NCBI RefSeq assembly: GCF_021412625.1
Contig: NZ_JAKCFI010000004.1
Span: 434,001 to 498,000 of the forward strand
DNA length: 64,000 nt
Source: Myxococcus stipitatus
Lineage (GTDB): Bacteria; Myxococcota; Myxococcia; Myxococcales; Myxococcaceae
Reading direction: 5' to 3'
In this document: positions 16,878-26,433 of the stretch, piece after piece
How the letters are laid out: each line of letters begins with the position of its first letter
Numbering within the stretch: position 1 is the first letter of the stretch
Notes under the pieces: model-generated
Databases searched by the model: none
The model's input: the letters and a program-made list of their open reading frames with translations, nothing else
What the model was told of the DNA's origin: nothing
Position numbers and translations under genes: made by a program

Positions 16878-17906
16878 TCAGGTCCCCTCGCGCAGGTCGC
16901 CCAACCGGCCCTTGGTGCCGGGCAGGCTCCCCGGAGGCAGCTTCCCGTAGATGTGCTTCACGGTGTCCGCGAGCGTCTCCTGTGCGTCGCGCGCGCGGAA
17001 GCCCAGCTCCGCCTCGGCCTTGGCGGCGTCGAGCCAGAAGTAGTGCTCGCCAATCTCCACCTCCTGAGGGTCCAACGGCGCGGGCGTGCCGCGCGCCTTG
17101 GCCCAGCGCTCCAGCAGCTTGCCGCCCAGGATGTTCACCCGCGAGGGCAGCCGCAGCCTCGGCGCGGCCACGCCGGTGAGGCGCTCCAGCCGGCGGAAGA
17201 ACTCCGTCATCGTCATGTTCAGGCCCAGCAGGTGGCGGCCGTACAGCTCGCCCCGCGTCAGCGCCTGGAAGAACGCGTCCGCCGCGTCGCGCACGTCCAC
17301 GAAGGAGATGCCGCCTCCCGGCATGGCCGGAATCTCGCGGTTGAGGAACTTCACCACCGTCCACGTGGAGGACAGCCGGTCGTCGCCCGGCCCCATCAGC
17401 AGGCTGGGGTTGAGCACGACCAGGGGGATGCCGTACTTGCGGCAGTACTCCAGCGTCAGCTTCTCCTCGTAGATCTTCGACAGGTAGTACGGCCAGCGCG
17501 ACACCACCGTCAGCGGGTAGTCCGCCGTCTCGTCGAGGACGGCCTCGTCCTTGGACACGGCGATGGTGCCGGAGGTGGAGGCCAGCACCACGCGCTTCAG
17601 GCCCGCCTCGCGCACGTCCCGCATGAGCTCGCGCGTGCTGTCCACGTGCAGCTCGAACATCTTCCGGGCGTCCTTGGGCTGGAAGGAGACGAGCCCCGCC
17701 AGGTGGTAGAGGCCCTCCACGCCGTCCAGCGCGCGGCGCACCGCGTCCCGGTCCTTCAGGTCGCCGGCGACGTACTCCGTGCCCGCGTAGGCGGGGCCCG
17801 TGGGCCTGGTGCGCCCGATGAGCCGCACCGTGTGGCCCGCCGCCACCAGCCTGGGCACCAGGTGCGTGCCCAGAAAGCCCGTCCCTCCCGTCACCAAGAG
17901 CTTCAC
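16878..17906 (-). CDS. NAD-dependent epimerase/3-beta-HSD-like SDR (last gene of the ether-lipid cluster)
   Basis: The 342-residue protein is an extended SDR with the cofactor motif TGGTGFLGTHL at residues 6-16. It has the acidic residue pair in YVAGDLKDRD, YHLAGLVSF near 70, and the catalytic YYLSK (YxxxK) near 146. It resembles the dihydroflavonol reductase/3-beta-hydroxysteroid dehydrogenase branch, which acts on hydroxyl or keto lipids and similar substrates. Its ATG overlaps the TGA of elbD by four bases, so the two are translated together. By position it would correspond to the last gene (elbE) of the myxobacterial ether-lipid cluster; that match rests on recalled gene order. Confidence 0.85.
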   Translation of the reverse strand: MKLLVTGGTGFLGTHLVPRLVAAGHTVRLIGRTRPTGPAYAGTEYVAGDLKDRDAVRRALDGVEGLYHLAGLVSFQPKDARKMFELHVDSTRELMRDVREAGLKRVVLASTSGTIAVSKDEAVLDETADYPLTVVSRWPYYLSKIYEEKLTLEYCRKYGIPLVVLNPSLLMGPGDDRLSSTWTVVKFLNREIPAMPGGGISFVDVRDAADAFFQALTRGELYGRHLLGLNMTMTEFFRRLERLTGVAAPRLRLPSRVNILGGKLLERWAKARGTPAPLDPQEVEIGEHYFWLDAAKAEAELGFRARDAQETLADTVKHIYGKLPPGSLPGTKGRLGDLREGT

Positions 17907-20900
17907 GAGTCCTTCCCTCCCGTGAGGACGCGCACGCGAGGGAGCGCGGGCTCCACGCTCGCGTCCACCGTCGCCGTGGCCAGCCCGTCCAGGTGCAGCA
18001 CCCGGCCGTCGCGCAGCTCGCGCACCGCGTCCTCGGCGATGCGCGTGGCGTAGCGGTAGCTCTCCGACCGCGACATGCCCTGCGTGCGCGCGCGCAGCGC
18101 GTCGTGCCCCAGCACCGGCCCGATGCTCACCTTCAGGTCCTTCGCCTTGGGGAACACGCTCCCCTTGGGCAGCGCTTCATACGTGCCGTGGATGTACAGC
18201 GGCAGCACGTCCACGCGGTAGGTGAGCGCCAGGTAGCCCAGCGTGTTCTTGAACTCCAGCAGCTCCCCCGTCACCGAGCGCGTGCCCTCCGGGAAGATGA
18301 GCACGTTGAACCCCTGGCGCAGCGCCTCGCCCGCCAGCCGCAGCGACTCGCGCAGCGAGCCGTGCCGCTCGATGGGAATCAGGTTGGTGAAGTTCTCGAA
18401 CCACGCGCGCTTGAGCGGCGTGTCGAAGAAGTAGTCGCGCGCGGCGAGCGAGACGATCTTCTCTCCCTGCTCCTCCAGCGCCACGCGCACCAGGCCCGCG
18501 TCCAGGTGGCTGGCGTGGTTGGCGATGACCAGGAAGTTGCGGTTCTGCGGCACGAAGCTGCGGCCCGTCACCTTCACGTCGAACACGCCGCCGTAGAGCA
18601 CCTTCTGGCCGAAGGCCATCAGCTGACGGCCCACGTCCGCGACGACGTCCGGCACCGGAATCTCCACCTCCTCCGCCTTCGCGTTCTCCTTGGAGATCTC
18701 CTTCGCCCGCGTCTCCGCGGAGGGGCGGCGGCCGGAGGCCACCACCACCTTGCGCAGGTCCTCCACCGTCTGCACCTGCGTCAGGTCCTCGATGGCCGGC
18801 AGCGGCACGCCCGCGCCCTCCAGCGCGCTCGACAGCTCCGTGAGCATCAGCGAGTCGAAGCCCAGGTCCCCGGTGAGGTGCGCGTCCGGCCGCACGTCGG
18901 AGAGGGGACGGTGGCACACCTCGGCGATGAGCGGGAAGAGCCAGTCCGCCGCGCCGCCCGTGCCCGGCGAGAGCACCTTCTCGCGCGCCTTGGTGGCGCT
19001 CTGGGCCATGCGCTCCAGCCGCTGCAGCTCCTCCACCACCTGCTTGCGCTTCACCTTGCGCGTGGAGGTGCGCGGCAGCTCGCCGTCCCAGAAGCGCAGC
19101 ACCTTCATCCGCCGATAGAAGGGCATGCCCGCGCCCACCTTGCGGAAGTGCTCCTCCAGCTCGCGGCGGACCTCCTCGCGCGGCCGGTCGCCGTAGTCGG
19201 GCACGCACAGGCACGCCACCTTCTCGCCACCCGCCTCGTCCGGCAGGCCGACGATGGACAGCTCCTTGACGTGCGCGTGCTCCTGGTAGAGCTCCTCCAG
19301 CTCGTCCGGGTAGATGTTCTTCCCGTTGTGGTCGATGATGACGTCCTTGGCGCGGCCCACCAGGTACAGGCGGCCCTCCGCGTCCAGCCGCCCCAGGTCG
19401 CCGGTGTACAGCCAGCCCTCCTTCAGCACCGCGTCCGTCGCCTCGCGGTCCCCGAAGTAGCCCGCCATGACGTTGGGGCCCTTGGCCAGCACCTCGCCGA
19501 TGCCGTCGTTGTCCGGCTGGAGGATGCGCACCTCGATGCCCGTCAGCGGCTTGCCCACCGACCCCGGCGTGCGCTTGTTGCCCGGCTCCGCCACCGCCAG
19601 CACCGGCGCGGCCTCCGTCAGGCCGTAGCCCTCCGTGATGTTGAAGCCCAGCTCGTGGAAGGCCTTGTGCACCTCCTCCGGCAGCGCGGAGCCGCCCGAC
19701 ACGAGCACCTTGATGCGACCGCCGAACTTGCGGTGCACCGGCCAGAACAGCAGCTTGCCCAGGTTGACGTTGGCGCGGCTGCGCAGCTCGCCGTGCGTGG
19801 CCATCATCGCCTTGATGGCCTGCTCCACCAGCGGCGGCTTGCTGGCGAACTCCTGCGTCATCTTCCGGTGCAACAGCTGCCACAGCGCCGGCACGCCAAT
19901 CATCGCGGTGATGCGGCCCGTCTCGAACACCTCGCCCAGCCGGTCCGACGTCAGCTCGTCGATGTACGTGATTTCCGCGCCGCGGGAGAACGGCGTGAGG
20001 AAGCCCGCGGAGAACTCGAACGTGTGGTGCAAGGGCAGCACCGACAGCACGCCGTCGCCCACGCCCACGTCGAACACGCCCGCCAGCTTCGCCACCAGCG
20101 AGGCGAAGTTGCGGTGGGTGAGCATCACGCCCTTGGGCGTGCCCGTCGTCCCCGACGTGAAGATGAGGCTGGCGATGTCGTCCGGCGACGCGGACTTGCG
20201 CACCGGCCCGATGCGGTCCGGGTACGCCGGGTCGCCCGTCATCGCCTGCGCGAGGCTGGCCATGGTGACGCCCTCACCCAGCGCGTCGAACAGGCCCGGG
20301 AAGTCCCGCGCCGCGTCCTCGGACAGGAGGCAGGCGCGCGCCTGGGAGCGCCGGGCGATGTTGAGCACCTCCGCCTCCGACAGGCCCGGGTCCACCGGCA
20401 CCACCGTGCCGCCCGCGCGCAGGATGCCGAAGAAGGCCGTGCCCCACTCGGGCCGGTTCTCCGACACCAGCAGCACCCGGTCCTGGGGCTTCACGCCGGA
20501 GAGCTTCAGGAAGCTGCCCACCCGCGCCGCGTACCGGTGCACCTCGCCGAAGGTGAAGCGCTCCTCCTTCTCGCCGGCCACCATCCGGAAGGCCACCCGG
20601 TGGCGGTACGCGTGCACCACCGCCTCGAACATCTCCAGCAGGTCGCGGTGCGCGGGGATGACGGTGCGCTTCTCGCGCTCCTCCTCCAGGCCGGGGAACA
20701 CCCACTTCTCCAGGCCCGGCAGGTGCGTCTCCATGAAGTACGCGCGCCAGTCGATGTGCTCCGGGTCCCACGGAATCTTCAGCCGGTCCGCGTGCGCCAT
20801 GCGCGTGTAGACGGAGCGCGTGTTGTCGCAGCGGAAGACGTAGCGGTTCTCGTAGAGGAAGGGGAGGAACAGCTCCGTCATCGCGATGAGGCCGGCGTTG

Positions 20901-22327
20901 TTGTCCTCGACCTCGTCGAGCGACACCTTCGCCTTGTCCAGCATCGCCTGCACGGCGGGCGCTCCCCATGCGGGGCGCACCTCGTCGATGGCCTTCTTCA
21001 GGAAGCGCGCGCCCCGCACCAGCATGGGCGCGCTGAACAGCTCGAACTCGCGCTTGCTGACCGGCTGCGGCTCCAGCCGCGAGCGCAGCGAGTTGAGCAG
21101 CTTGTTGCCCGACTCCTTGTTCCGGTAGAAGCGCCGCCGGTACAGGCCCACCAGCTCCACGGAGCGGCTGGCGTAGAACGGGTTCACGTCACCCGACGCC
21201 AGCTGGTACACGCGCCGCTCCTCCACCTCGATGGAGTGCGCGGTGATGCCGATGGTGGCGCCCGCCACCTGGTCCACCGGGATGATGTCCAGGATGGTGT
21301 TCTCGCCCGCGGGGATGCCGCCGGGGCCCTTGATGCCCGCGAAGGCCAGCGGCGCGGAGGTGGTGAAGCCCTCGTTCCACCCGGGGAACGGGTAGTGCCG
21401 CGCGCTCTCCACGATGGAGGGCCGCACGATGGCGTAGCGCAGCCCCGGCGTGGCGGCGATGACCTGCTCGCCCAGGGACTTGGTGTACGTGTACGTGTTG
21501 GGCCAGCCCCAGTGCGCCGCGCGCTCCATGCCCGCGCGCACCAGTTCGCCGCTGAGCCACAGCTTGCGCTCGCGGCCCACCGCCAGCCGCAGCGTCTTCT
21601 CGTCGTTGACGTCGCGGCCCTCCTCCGCCAGCCGGTCCAGCGCCTTCTTGCGGAAGGTGGACGTCAGGGCCCGGTCGTCGGCCTGCTCGCGCAGCCGCGC
21701 GACGATGCGCTCGGCGTCCTTCAGCTCCTGCTCCAGGCTGAAGTCGCGCCCGTCCAGCTCGTCCTTGCGCGGGAAGTAGCCGCGCACCTCCTCGTCCTCG
21801 AACACCAGCCCGCTGCGGTTGCCCGCGACGAAGGAGGTGGACATGTGGATGAGGGGCACGGCCCAGCGCAGCGCCAGCTCCACCGCGTACTTCACGCCGT
21901 GGGTGTTGACGTTGAGGCCCACCTCCAGCGACGGGTTGAAGGACACCAGGCCCGCGCAGTTGACGAACGCGTGCACCTTGCCGGTGAGCTCCGCCACCCG
22001 GGCCTCGTCCAGGCCCACCCACGGGTCGGTGATGTCGCCATCGAGCACCTCGCACTTGGCGCGCAGGAACTCGAGCGCGCCCTCCTCGCCGTAGGTGTCG
22101 CGCAGCGGCTGGAAGGGCTCGCTCGTGGCCACCTTGTCGAAGAAGCGGCGCTCGGCGGAGGCCGCGCTGCCCTTGCGCACGAGCACGTAGACGCGCTCCA
22201 GCTCCTGCCCGTAGCGGTGCAGCAGCATGGACAGCGTCACCTTGCCCACGAAGCCCGTGGCGCCGGCGAACAACAGGCGCTTGCCGGTGAAGACGCGGGA
22301 GACGTCCAGCTCGGGGAGCGGTGCCAT
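17903..22327 (-). CDS. elbD: ElbD-like four-domain enzyme: acyl reductase, AMP ligase, carrier, acyltransferase
   Basis: This 1,474-residue protein fuses four lipid enzymes. Residues 10-390 are a fatty-acyl reductase (GATGFVGKV cofactor motif, YTYTK catalytic Tyr/Lys near 270). Residues 560-1060 are an AMP-forming acyl ligase (LIFTSGTTGTPKG, EGYGLTEAAP, YTGDLGRLD, GRAKDVII). Residues 1110-1185 are a carrier domain with phosphopantetheine Ser in DLGFDSLML. Residues 1220-1430 are a PlsC-type acyltransferase (NHASHLD and FPEGTRS). This matches ElbD, the multifunctional enzyme reported for ether-lipid biosynthesis in Myxococcus xanthus and Stigmatella, which is needed for proper fruiting and sporulation. 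It would activate and reduce fatty acid to alcohol and acylate a glycerol backbone. The ATG at 22327 lies 8 bases after the previous gene; the frame runs on upstream without homology. Confidence 0.9.
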   Translation of the reverse strand: MAPLPELDVSRVFTGKRLLFAGATGFVGKVTLSMLLHRYGQELERVYVLVRKGSAASAERRFFDKVATSEPFQPLRDTYGEEGALEFLRAKCEVLDGDITDPWVGLDEARVAELTGKVHAFVNCAGLVSFNPSLEVGLNVNTHGVKYAVELALRWAVPLIHMSTSFVAGNRSGLVFEDEEVRGYFPRKDELDGRDFSLEQELKDAERIVARLREQADDRALTSTFRKKALDRLAEEGRDVNDEKTLRLAVGRERKLWLSGELVRAGMERAAHWGWPNTYTYTKSLGEQVIAATPGLRYAIVRPSIVESARHYPFPGWNEGFTTSAPLAFAGIKGPGGIPAGENTILDIIPVDQVAGATIGITAHSIEVEERRVYQLASGDVNPFYASRSVELVGLYRRRFYRNKESGNKLLNSLRSRLEPQPVSKREFELFSAPMLVRGARFLKKAIDEVRPAWGAPAVQAMLDKAKVSLDEVEDNNAGLIAMTELFLPFLYENRYVFRCDNTRSVYTRMAHADRLKIPWDPEHIDWRAYFMETHLPGLEKWVFPGLEEEREKRTVIPAHRDLLEMFEAVVHAYRHRVAFRMVAGEKEERFTFGEVHRYAARVGSFLKLSGVKPQDRVLLVSENRPEWGTAFFGILRAGGTVVPVDPGLSEAEVLNIARRSQARACLLSEDAARDFPGLFDALGEGVTMASLAQAMTGDPAYPDRIGPVRKSASPDDIASLIFTSGTTGTPKGVMLTHRNFASLVAKLAGVFDVGVGDGVLSVLPLHHTFEFSAGFLTPFSRGAEITYIDELTSDRLGEVFETGRITAMIGVPALWQLLHRKMTQEFASKPPLVEQAIKAMMATHGELRSRANVNLGKLLFWPVHRKFGGRIKVLVSGGSALPEEVHKAFHELGFNITEGYGLTEAAPVLAVAEPGNKRTPGSVGKPLTGIEVRILQPDNDGIGEVLAKGPNVMAGYFGDREATDAVLKEGWLYTGDLGRLDAEGRLYLVGRAKDVIIDHNGKNIYPDELEELYQEHAHVKELSIVGLPDEAGGEKVACLCVPDYGDRPREEVRRELEEHFRKVGAGMPFYRRMKVLRFWDGELPRTSTRKVKRKQVVEELQRLERMAQSATKAREKVLSPGTGGAADWLFPLIAEVCHRPLSDVRPDAHLTGDLGFDSLMLTELSSALEGAGVPLPAIEDLTQVQTVEDLRKVVVASGRRPSAETRAKEISKENAKAEEVEIPVPDVVADVGRQLMAFGQKVLYGGVFDVKVTGRSFVPQNRNFLVIANHASHLDAGLVRVALEEQGEKIVSLAARDYFFDTPLKRAWFENFTNLIPIERHGSLRESLRLAGEALRQGFNVLIFPEGTRSVTGELLEFKNTLGYLALTYRVDVLPLYIHGTYEALPKGSVFPKAKDLKVSIGPVLGHDALRARTQGMSRSESYRYATRIAEDAVRELRDGRVLHLDGLATATVDASVEPALPRVRVLTGGKDS

Positions 22328-22335
22328 GGGCGTCC

Positions 22336-23946
22336 TCACTTCACGTCCACCATCACCGTGGGGGCGATGCGCAAGAGGCTGATGGTCGCCGAGCGGCCCA
22401 TGAAGCCGCGCGCCTCCTCGATGGCCTCCGTCAGCGTGTCCGTGCGGTCCCAGCCCAGCAGCGCCGGGACGTGGTTGTTCTCCGCGCCCGCGACGATGAC
22501 CTTGCCCACGTGCTGGCGGCCGTTCTCGCCCCAGTACCACATGTAGAACGGGTGCACGCCGTGGTAGGCGTTGCCCTTCCTGTACAGGTGCACGTAGCTG
22601 GGGTTCTCCGCGAACTCCTTCTCGTACTTGTGCTCCAGCTTCATGGAGTCGCGCGTCTCCGGCAAGAGCCGGTGGAAGAACTCGATGTAGCTGGGGTGGT
22701 GCTCCGGGTCGAACTCGTCGTAGGCCGGGTGCAGCAGGATGAGGCAGCCGCCCTTCTTCACCAGCGGCACGCCGCGGTTGAGGTTGAAGAAGTAGCCCAG
22801 CCCCATCACCTGCACGAGCAGCGGGTTGAGGATGGAGTTGACGCTGTACGGGGAGATGAAGGGGATGGGGAAGATGACGATGTCGCTCTGCCCCTCCACA
22901 GGCACCACGTACTGCTTCCAGCTGGTCTCCAGCGTCTTCTGGTGCGCGGGCTCCGTGGCGCCGGCGTACACGCCCGTGACGTCATACGGGGCGGGGATGG
23001 CGTTGAGCACCTTGCGCGCCGCCGCGCGCGGCATCTTCGACAGCGCGTAGCGCATGGCCTGGAACTTCAGCCGGTCCGCCTCCGTGTAGTCCTCCTCCTT
23101 CTTCGCGAGGAAGTCCACGGGCGCGCCGAACATGCGGTTGTTCAGCGTGGTCTCGATGTGGAAGACCTTCAGGTGCTTGTCGATGTTGCGGCCGATGCGC
23201 TCGTTGCTGCGGTAGAGCGCGCTGGCCTTCGGCTCCATGTAGCTGTCCGACTCGCGGATGGTCTTCGGATTGTGGTGGTGGCGCAGCGAGGCGTAGTTCG
23301 ACACGCCGGTGCCCATGGACTTGTGCCCGCCGTTCATGGGCACGAAGTTCACGTTCACGTAGACGACGAGGTCGCTCTCCGCGACCCGGCGGTTGACCGA
23401 CACCTCCTCGCCGTGGGACGTGCGCTCCAGGGCGACGATGCCGTCCGGGTCCTCCGCGTCGTGGTTGTAGTAGCGGTCCGGGTAGTACGCGTCGAAGATC
23501 TTCTGGCCCACCATGCGCCGCATCTCCGCTTCCGTCATGCGGCGGTGCAGGGCGTTGGCGATGACGAGGTGGACGTCGTCCACGCCGCTGTCGGCGGCCA
23601 GCTCCAGCACCACCTCCAGGATGGACTGGCGCACGTCCGGCGTCACCATGGGGGGCAGGGGGACGCTGATGTCGTCGATGACGCACGTCAGGCGCATGCC
23701 CGGCTTGAGCAGCGCGTGCAGCGGGTCCATGCCCTCCGGGTGGTTGATGGCCCAGCGGATGGCGGCCTTGACGTTGGGCACGCCCGCCAGCGGCGGGCGG
23801 GGGAAGATGACCCGGGTACCCACGGGCAGGTCTTCCTGGAGGAAGCCCTCACCGTAGAACAGCGCGCGCGGCGGGCTGCCCTTCTCGGTGATGACGACCT
23901 GGCTTTCCTCGTCGTACAGCTTCTGGAGCGTCTTGAACGGGCGCAT
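22336..23946 (-). CDS. LarA-like (DUF2088) protein of the ether-lipid cluster
   Basis: The 536-residue protein resembles the N-terminal catalytic domain of nickel-pincer-dependent lactate racemase (LarA). Recognisable parts are [12 protein letters not shown] near residue 88, [22 protein letters not shown] near 125 (the GxHRxxT/E-like motif), and [28 protein letters not shown] near 205, rich in possible ligands. It is longer than LarA (about 425) and has a different C-terminal half, so lactate racemization is unlikely. A hydroxy-acid or polyol epimerization or oxidation in lipid head-group chemistry is possible. No nickel-pincer genes (larBCE) are in view. It lies between the HAD phosphatase and elbD genes, 8 bases before elbD. 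Confidence 0.7.
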   Translation of the reverse strand: MRPFKTLQKLYDEESQVVITEKGSPPRALFYGEGFLQEDLPVGTRVIFPRPPLAGVPNVKAAIRWAINHPEGMDPLHALLKPGMRLTCVIDDISVPLPPMVTPDVRQSILEVVLELAADSGVDDVHLVIANALHRRMTEAEMRRMVGQKIFDAYYPDRYYNHDAEDPDGIVALERTSHGEEVSVNRRVAESDLVVYVNVNFVPMNGGHKSMGTGVSNYASLRHHHNPKTIRESDSYMEPKASALYRSNERIGRNIDKHLKVFHIETTLNNRMFGAPVDFLAKKEEDYTEADRLKFQAMRYALSKMPRAAARKVLNAIPAPYDVTGVYAGATEPAHQKTLETSWKQYVVPVEGQSDIVIFPIPFISPYSVNSILNPLLVQVMGLGYFFNLNRGVPLVKKGGCLILLHPAYDEFDPEHHPSYIEFFHRLLPETRDSMKLEHKYEKEFAENPSYVHLYRKGNAYHGVHPFYMWYWGENGRQHVGKVIVAGAENNHVPALLGWDRTDTLTEAIEEARGFMGRSATISLLRIAPTVMVDVK

Positions 23947-23964
23947 GGGGGGAGCGGTGCTGCC

Positions 23965-24630
23965 TTACTTGAGGTCGAGGATGGGCCAGTTGTAGGCGCG
24001 CGCGATGGAGCGCAGCCGCAGGTCCGGGTTCACCGCGGTGGGTCGGCCCACCACCGCGAGCATGGCGTAGTCGGAGGCGCTGTCGGAGTAGCCGTGGCAC
24101 TTGTCCAGGGTCAGCCCCTCCTTGGTGCAATAGGCGCGGATGGCGTTGGCCTTGTTCGCGCCCTCGATGATGGGTGGAATCACCTTGCCGGTGGCCTTGC
24201 CGCCCACGAACTGCATCTTGTTGGCGATCAGGTCGTCACAGCCCAGGTGGCGGGCCAGCGGGCGCATGGTGAAGTCCAGCGCGCCCGTGACGAGCACCAC
24301 CTTGCAGCCGCTGCGGCGCGCCTGGTCGATGAGGTCCTGGGACTGCTCGAAGAGCGCCGGCTTCAGCACGTCCTCGAACATGTCCTCCGCGATGGTGACG
24401 AGGCGGTCCTCGCTCAACCCCGCGTAATACCGGTAGAAGAACTCGTTGAAGGTCTTGCGGTCGAGCGTGTCCATGGCGCCGAAGAGCGGCACGCTCAGCG
24501 CGGTGCTGAGGGTCCGCCCCGCGATGCCCAGCACGGAGCCGCGGTTCATCGCGTAGTACGCGTAGACGTGGACGACGTTCGTCTTCACGAGCGTCCCGTC
24601 GACATCGAAAAATGCGGCTTTCGAGGGCAT
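23965..24630 (-). CDS. HAD-IB family phosphatase
   Basis: The 221-residue protein is a haloacid-dehalogenase hydrolase of the SerB/GlpP-like IB subclass. Motif I FFDVDGTLVKTN (residues 7-18) holds the nucleophile Asp and the acid/base Asp. Motif II is VVLVTGALD near residue 110, with the Lys of motif III near 145 (GANKANAI). Motif IV is GYSDSASDYAML near 170. The cap is short and helical. Subclass IB members dephosphorylate phosphoserine-like or lysophospholipid-like substrates, which suits removal of a phosphate from an ether-lipid glycerol intermediate. It lies 18 bases upstream of the LarA-like gene on the same strand. Its first-to-last order fits elbB of the known cluster, an inference from position. 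Confidence 0.85.
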   Translation of the reverse strand: MPSKAAFFDVDGTLVKTNVVHVYAYYAMNRGSVLGIAGRTLSTALSVPLFGAMDTLDRKTFNEFFYRYYAGLSEDRLVTIAEDMFEDVLKPALFEQSQDLIDQARRSGCKVVLVTGALDFTMRPLARHLGCDDLIANKMQFVGGKATGKVIPPIIEGANKANAIRAYCTKEGLTLDKCHGYSDSASDYAMLAVVGRPTAVNPDLRLRSIARAYNWPILDLK

Positions 24631-24716
24631 GTGGCAGCGGGCTTCCTGACACTCCAGGGGGGGTGAGGTCAACGACACTGGGACGGGGGAGCGGCTCCCC
24701 ACCCCTGCTAGCACGG

Positions 24717-25697
24717 CTAGAGCCAGCCTTGCTGGCGGTACCACTCCGCGCTCCGGCGGATGGAGTCCCGCAAATCCCTCCGGGGGTGAAACCCGAGCAG
24801 CCGTTCGGCCTTGGCGCTGGAGCAGGTCCAGGCGGGGGCCAGCAGCTGGCGCGCCAGCTTCCGGTTCAGGGGCAGCTTGCGGCCCGTCACGCGGGAGACG
24901 CCGTCCGCCGCGGACGCCAGGGCGGTGAGCACCCGGGGGCTCAGGCGCACCGTGCGGGGTGTCAGGCCCAGGGCCTCGGCGCCCAGGTCCTGCACCGCCT
25001 CCAGCGACAGCGGCTCGCCGGGGCCCGCGCAGAAGAAGGCCTCGCCCACCGCGGCGGGGTGCTCGGCCTGCAGGAGGAGCGCGTCCACCACGTCCTCCAC
25101 GTCCACCATGGTGAGCGGACGGGGGCCGCCCACCAGCTCCAGCCGGATGCCCTTCTGCACCAGCTTGAAGAACGTGAGGTTCTCGTGGTCGCCCGGGCCG
25201 AGGATGCGCGGCGGCCGGGACACAGTCACCGGCAGCCGGTCCTTGTAGGAGAAGGCGATGCGCTCGGCCTCCGCCTTGCTCTCGCCGTACCACTCGTGGG
25301 GCTGGAAGGGGTCCTCCTCGACATGGGGCCGAGTGGGGGAGGAGGGCCCCATGGCCGCCAGCGAGCCCACGAGCACCAGGCGCGGGCGCTGGCCGGTGGC
25401 CACCATGGCCTCGCACACCAGGCGGGTGCCCTCCGCGTTGACTCGCATGAAGTCCTCGCGTGTCGCGCCGCGGCGAACCCCCGCGAGGTGGAAGACGACG
25501 TCCTGGCCCGCCACCGCCGGTGGCAGCGAGGCCGCGTCCGTCACGTCCCCCTCCACGCGGACATGGGGGACGTCCTTCAGTCCGGAGGCGTCCGACCCCC
25601 GGCGCAGCAGGCACGTCACGGTGTCGCCGCGCGCCGCCAGGGCGCGCGCCAGCCAGATTCCCAGGAAGCCACCTGCTCCGGTGATGAGGGCTCTCAT
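24717..25697 (-). CDS. NAD-dependent epimerase/3-beta-HSD-like SDR (first gene of the ether-lipid cluster)
   Basis: The 326-residue product starts with the cofactor motif ITGAGGFLGIWLARAL. It has the extended-SDR hallmarks: HLAGVRRGAT near residue 68, catalytic Tyr/Lys in WYGESKAEAE near 140, and RPPRILGPGDHEN near 165. It groups by motif with sterol/3-beta-HSD-like and flavonol-reductase-like dehydrogenases. It is the first of five co-directional genes with short gaps (87 bases to the HAD gene), and by order would be elbA. The ATG at 25697 is preferred; an in-frame ATG 12 bases upstream is possible. A weak promoter must lie in the gap to the SWIB gene. Confidence 0.82.
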   Translation of the reverse strand: MRALITGAGGFLGIWLARALAARGDTVTCLLRRGSDASGLKDVPHVRVEGDVTDAASLPPAVAGQDVVFHLAGVRRGATREDFMRVNAEGTRLVCEAMVATGQRPRLVLVGSLAAMGPSSPTRPHVEEDPFQPHEWYGESKAEAERIAFSYKDRLPVTVSRPPRILGPGDHENLTFFKLVQKGIRLELVGGPRPLTMVDVEDVVDALLLQAEHPAAVGEAFFCAGPGEPLSLEAVQDLGAEALGLTPRTVRLSPRVLTALASAADGVSRVTGRKLPLNRKLARQLLAPAWTCSSAKAERLLGFHPRRDLRDSIRRSAEWYRQQGWL

Positions 25698-26077
25698 GGG
25701 TCGTTTCATCCAAAAAAGTACACCTCGTCCGCAAGAGGAATCCCCAGGACGTGGGGCGCGGCCTTGGCGGCCGCCCTCCCGGAGGGCGGGCCCCGGACGG
25801 CGCTCCACGAGGCTTCCGTCGAGGGAAGAAGGGGGTTTGCGAGCCACGAACCCGGGCCGCCGCGAGGCTTCCGGCGGGGCTCTCCCCGAGCGCAAGGGGC
25901 GCTGCCGAGGCGGATTTTCGGGCATGAAACGCGTTGCGTAGGGCGTTTCCCGAGGGAAAAACGCAGGAGAGGGCTGTTTTTCGGGCTTGGGCGTGCTACC
26001 TACGCCCCACCGGCACTGGCTCTCATCCAAGCAAGGCCGAACAACGTCCCCTTCGGAGGGGAGGAGACTCAAGACGA
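25698..26077. other. Gene-free gap between the ether-lipid operon and the SWIB gene
   Basis: This 380-base gap must hold the divergent promoters of both transcription units. It contains a repeated GAGGCTTCCG motif (near 25809 and 25864), a repeated TTTTCGGGC (near 25915 and 25978), and a short A/T-richer stretch around 25925-25985 unlike its GC-rich surroundings. I cannot place -35 and -10 boxes with confidence. No open frame with coding character is seen. Confidence 0.4.
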
Positions 26078-26392
26078 ATGGCCGCCAAGAAAGCTGCTGC
26101 GAAGAAGGCTCCCGCCGCGAAGAAGTCCGCTGGCGCGAAGCGCAAGCCGAACGCGTCGTTCATGAAGGAGATGACTCCTTCCGCCGCGCTCGCTGAGATC
26201 GTCGGTTCCAAGCCTCTGCCTCGCACCGAGGTGGTCAAGAAGCTCTGGGCCTACATCAAGAAGCAGGGCCTGCAGGACGCCAAGAACAAGCGGCAGATCA
26301 ACGCCGACGACAAGCTCAAGCCCATCTTCGGTGGCAAGAAGAACGTCACCATGTTCGAGATGACCTCGCTGGTGAACAAGCAGCTGAGCTGA
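26078..26392 (+). CDS. SWIB/MDM2-domain protein with histone-H1-like basic tail
   Basis: The 104-residue protein has two parts. Residues 1-28 are a Lys/Ala/Pro tail (MAAKKAAAKKAPAAKKSAG), like the C-terminal tails of histone H1 and of bacterial HU or Hc1 proteins. Residues 30-104 form a SWIB domain: PSAALAEIVGSKPLPRTEVVKKLW, then YIKKQGLQDAKNKRQINADDKL and IFGGKKNVTMFEMTSLVNK. SWIB domains are known from eukaryotic SWI/SNF BAF60 and MDM2 and from Chlamydia and some other bacteria. The tail suggests nucleic-acid binding, as a chromatin-like architectural or topoisomerase-assisting factor. The ATG follows GAGGGGAGGAG, and a strong terminator closes the gene. Confidence 0.92.
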   Translation: MAAKKAAAKKAPAAKKSAGAKRKPNASFMKEMTPSAALAEIVGSKPLPRTEVVKKLWAYIKKQGLQDAKNKRQINADDKLKPIFGGKKNVTMFEMTSLVNKQLS

Positions 26393-26433
26393 GACGTCCT
26401 CCCGCCAGGGTCCGCCTGGCCGGAACACAGCGA

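Noticed and set aside
17993..22546. A 1,517-codon plus-strand open frame opposite elbD
   Set aside because: Composition is His/Arg/Gln/Val low-complexity, typical of an antisense shadow; elbD has four recognisable domains.
24612..26165. A 517-codon plus-strand open frame across the epimerase region
   Set aside because: It is a shadow of the minus-strand epimerase gene and the upstream gap; its residues are low-complexity Arg/Gly/Ala.
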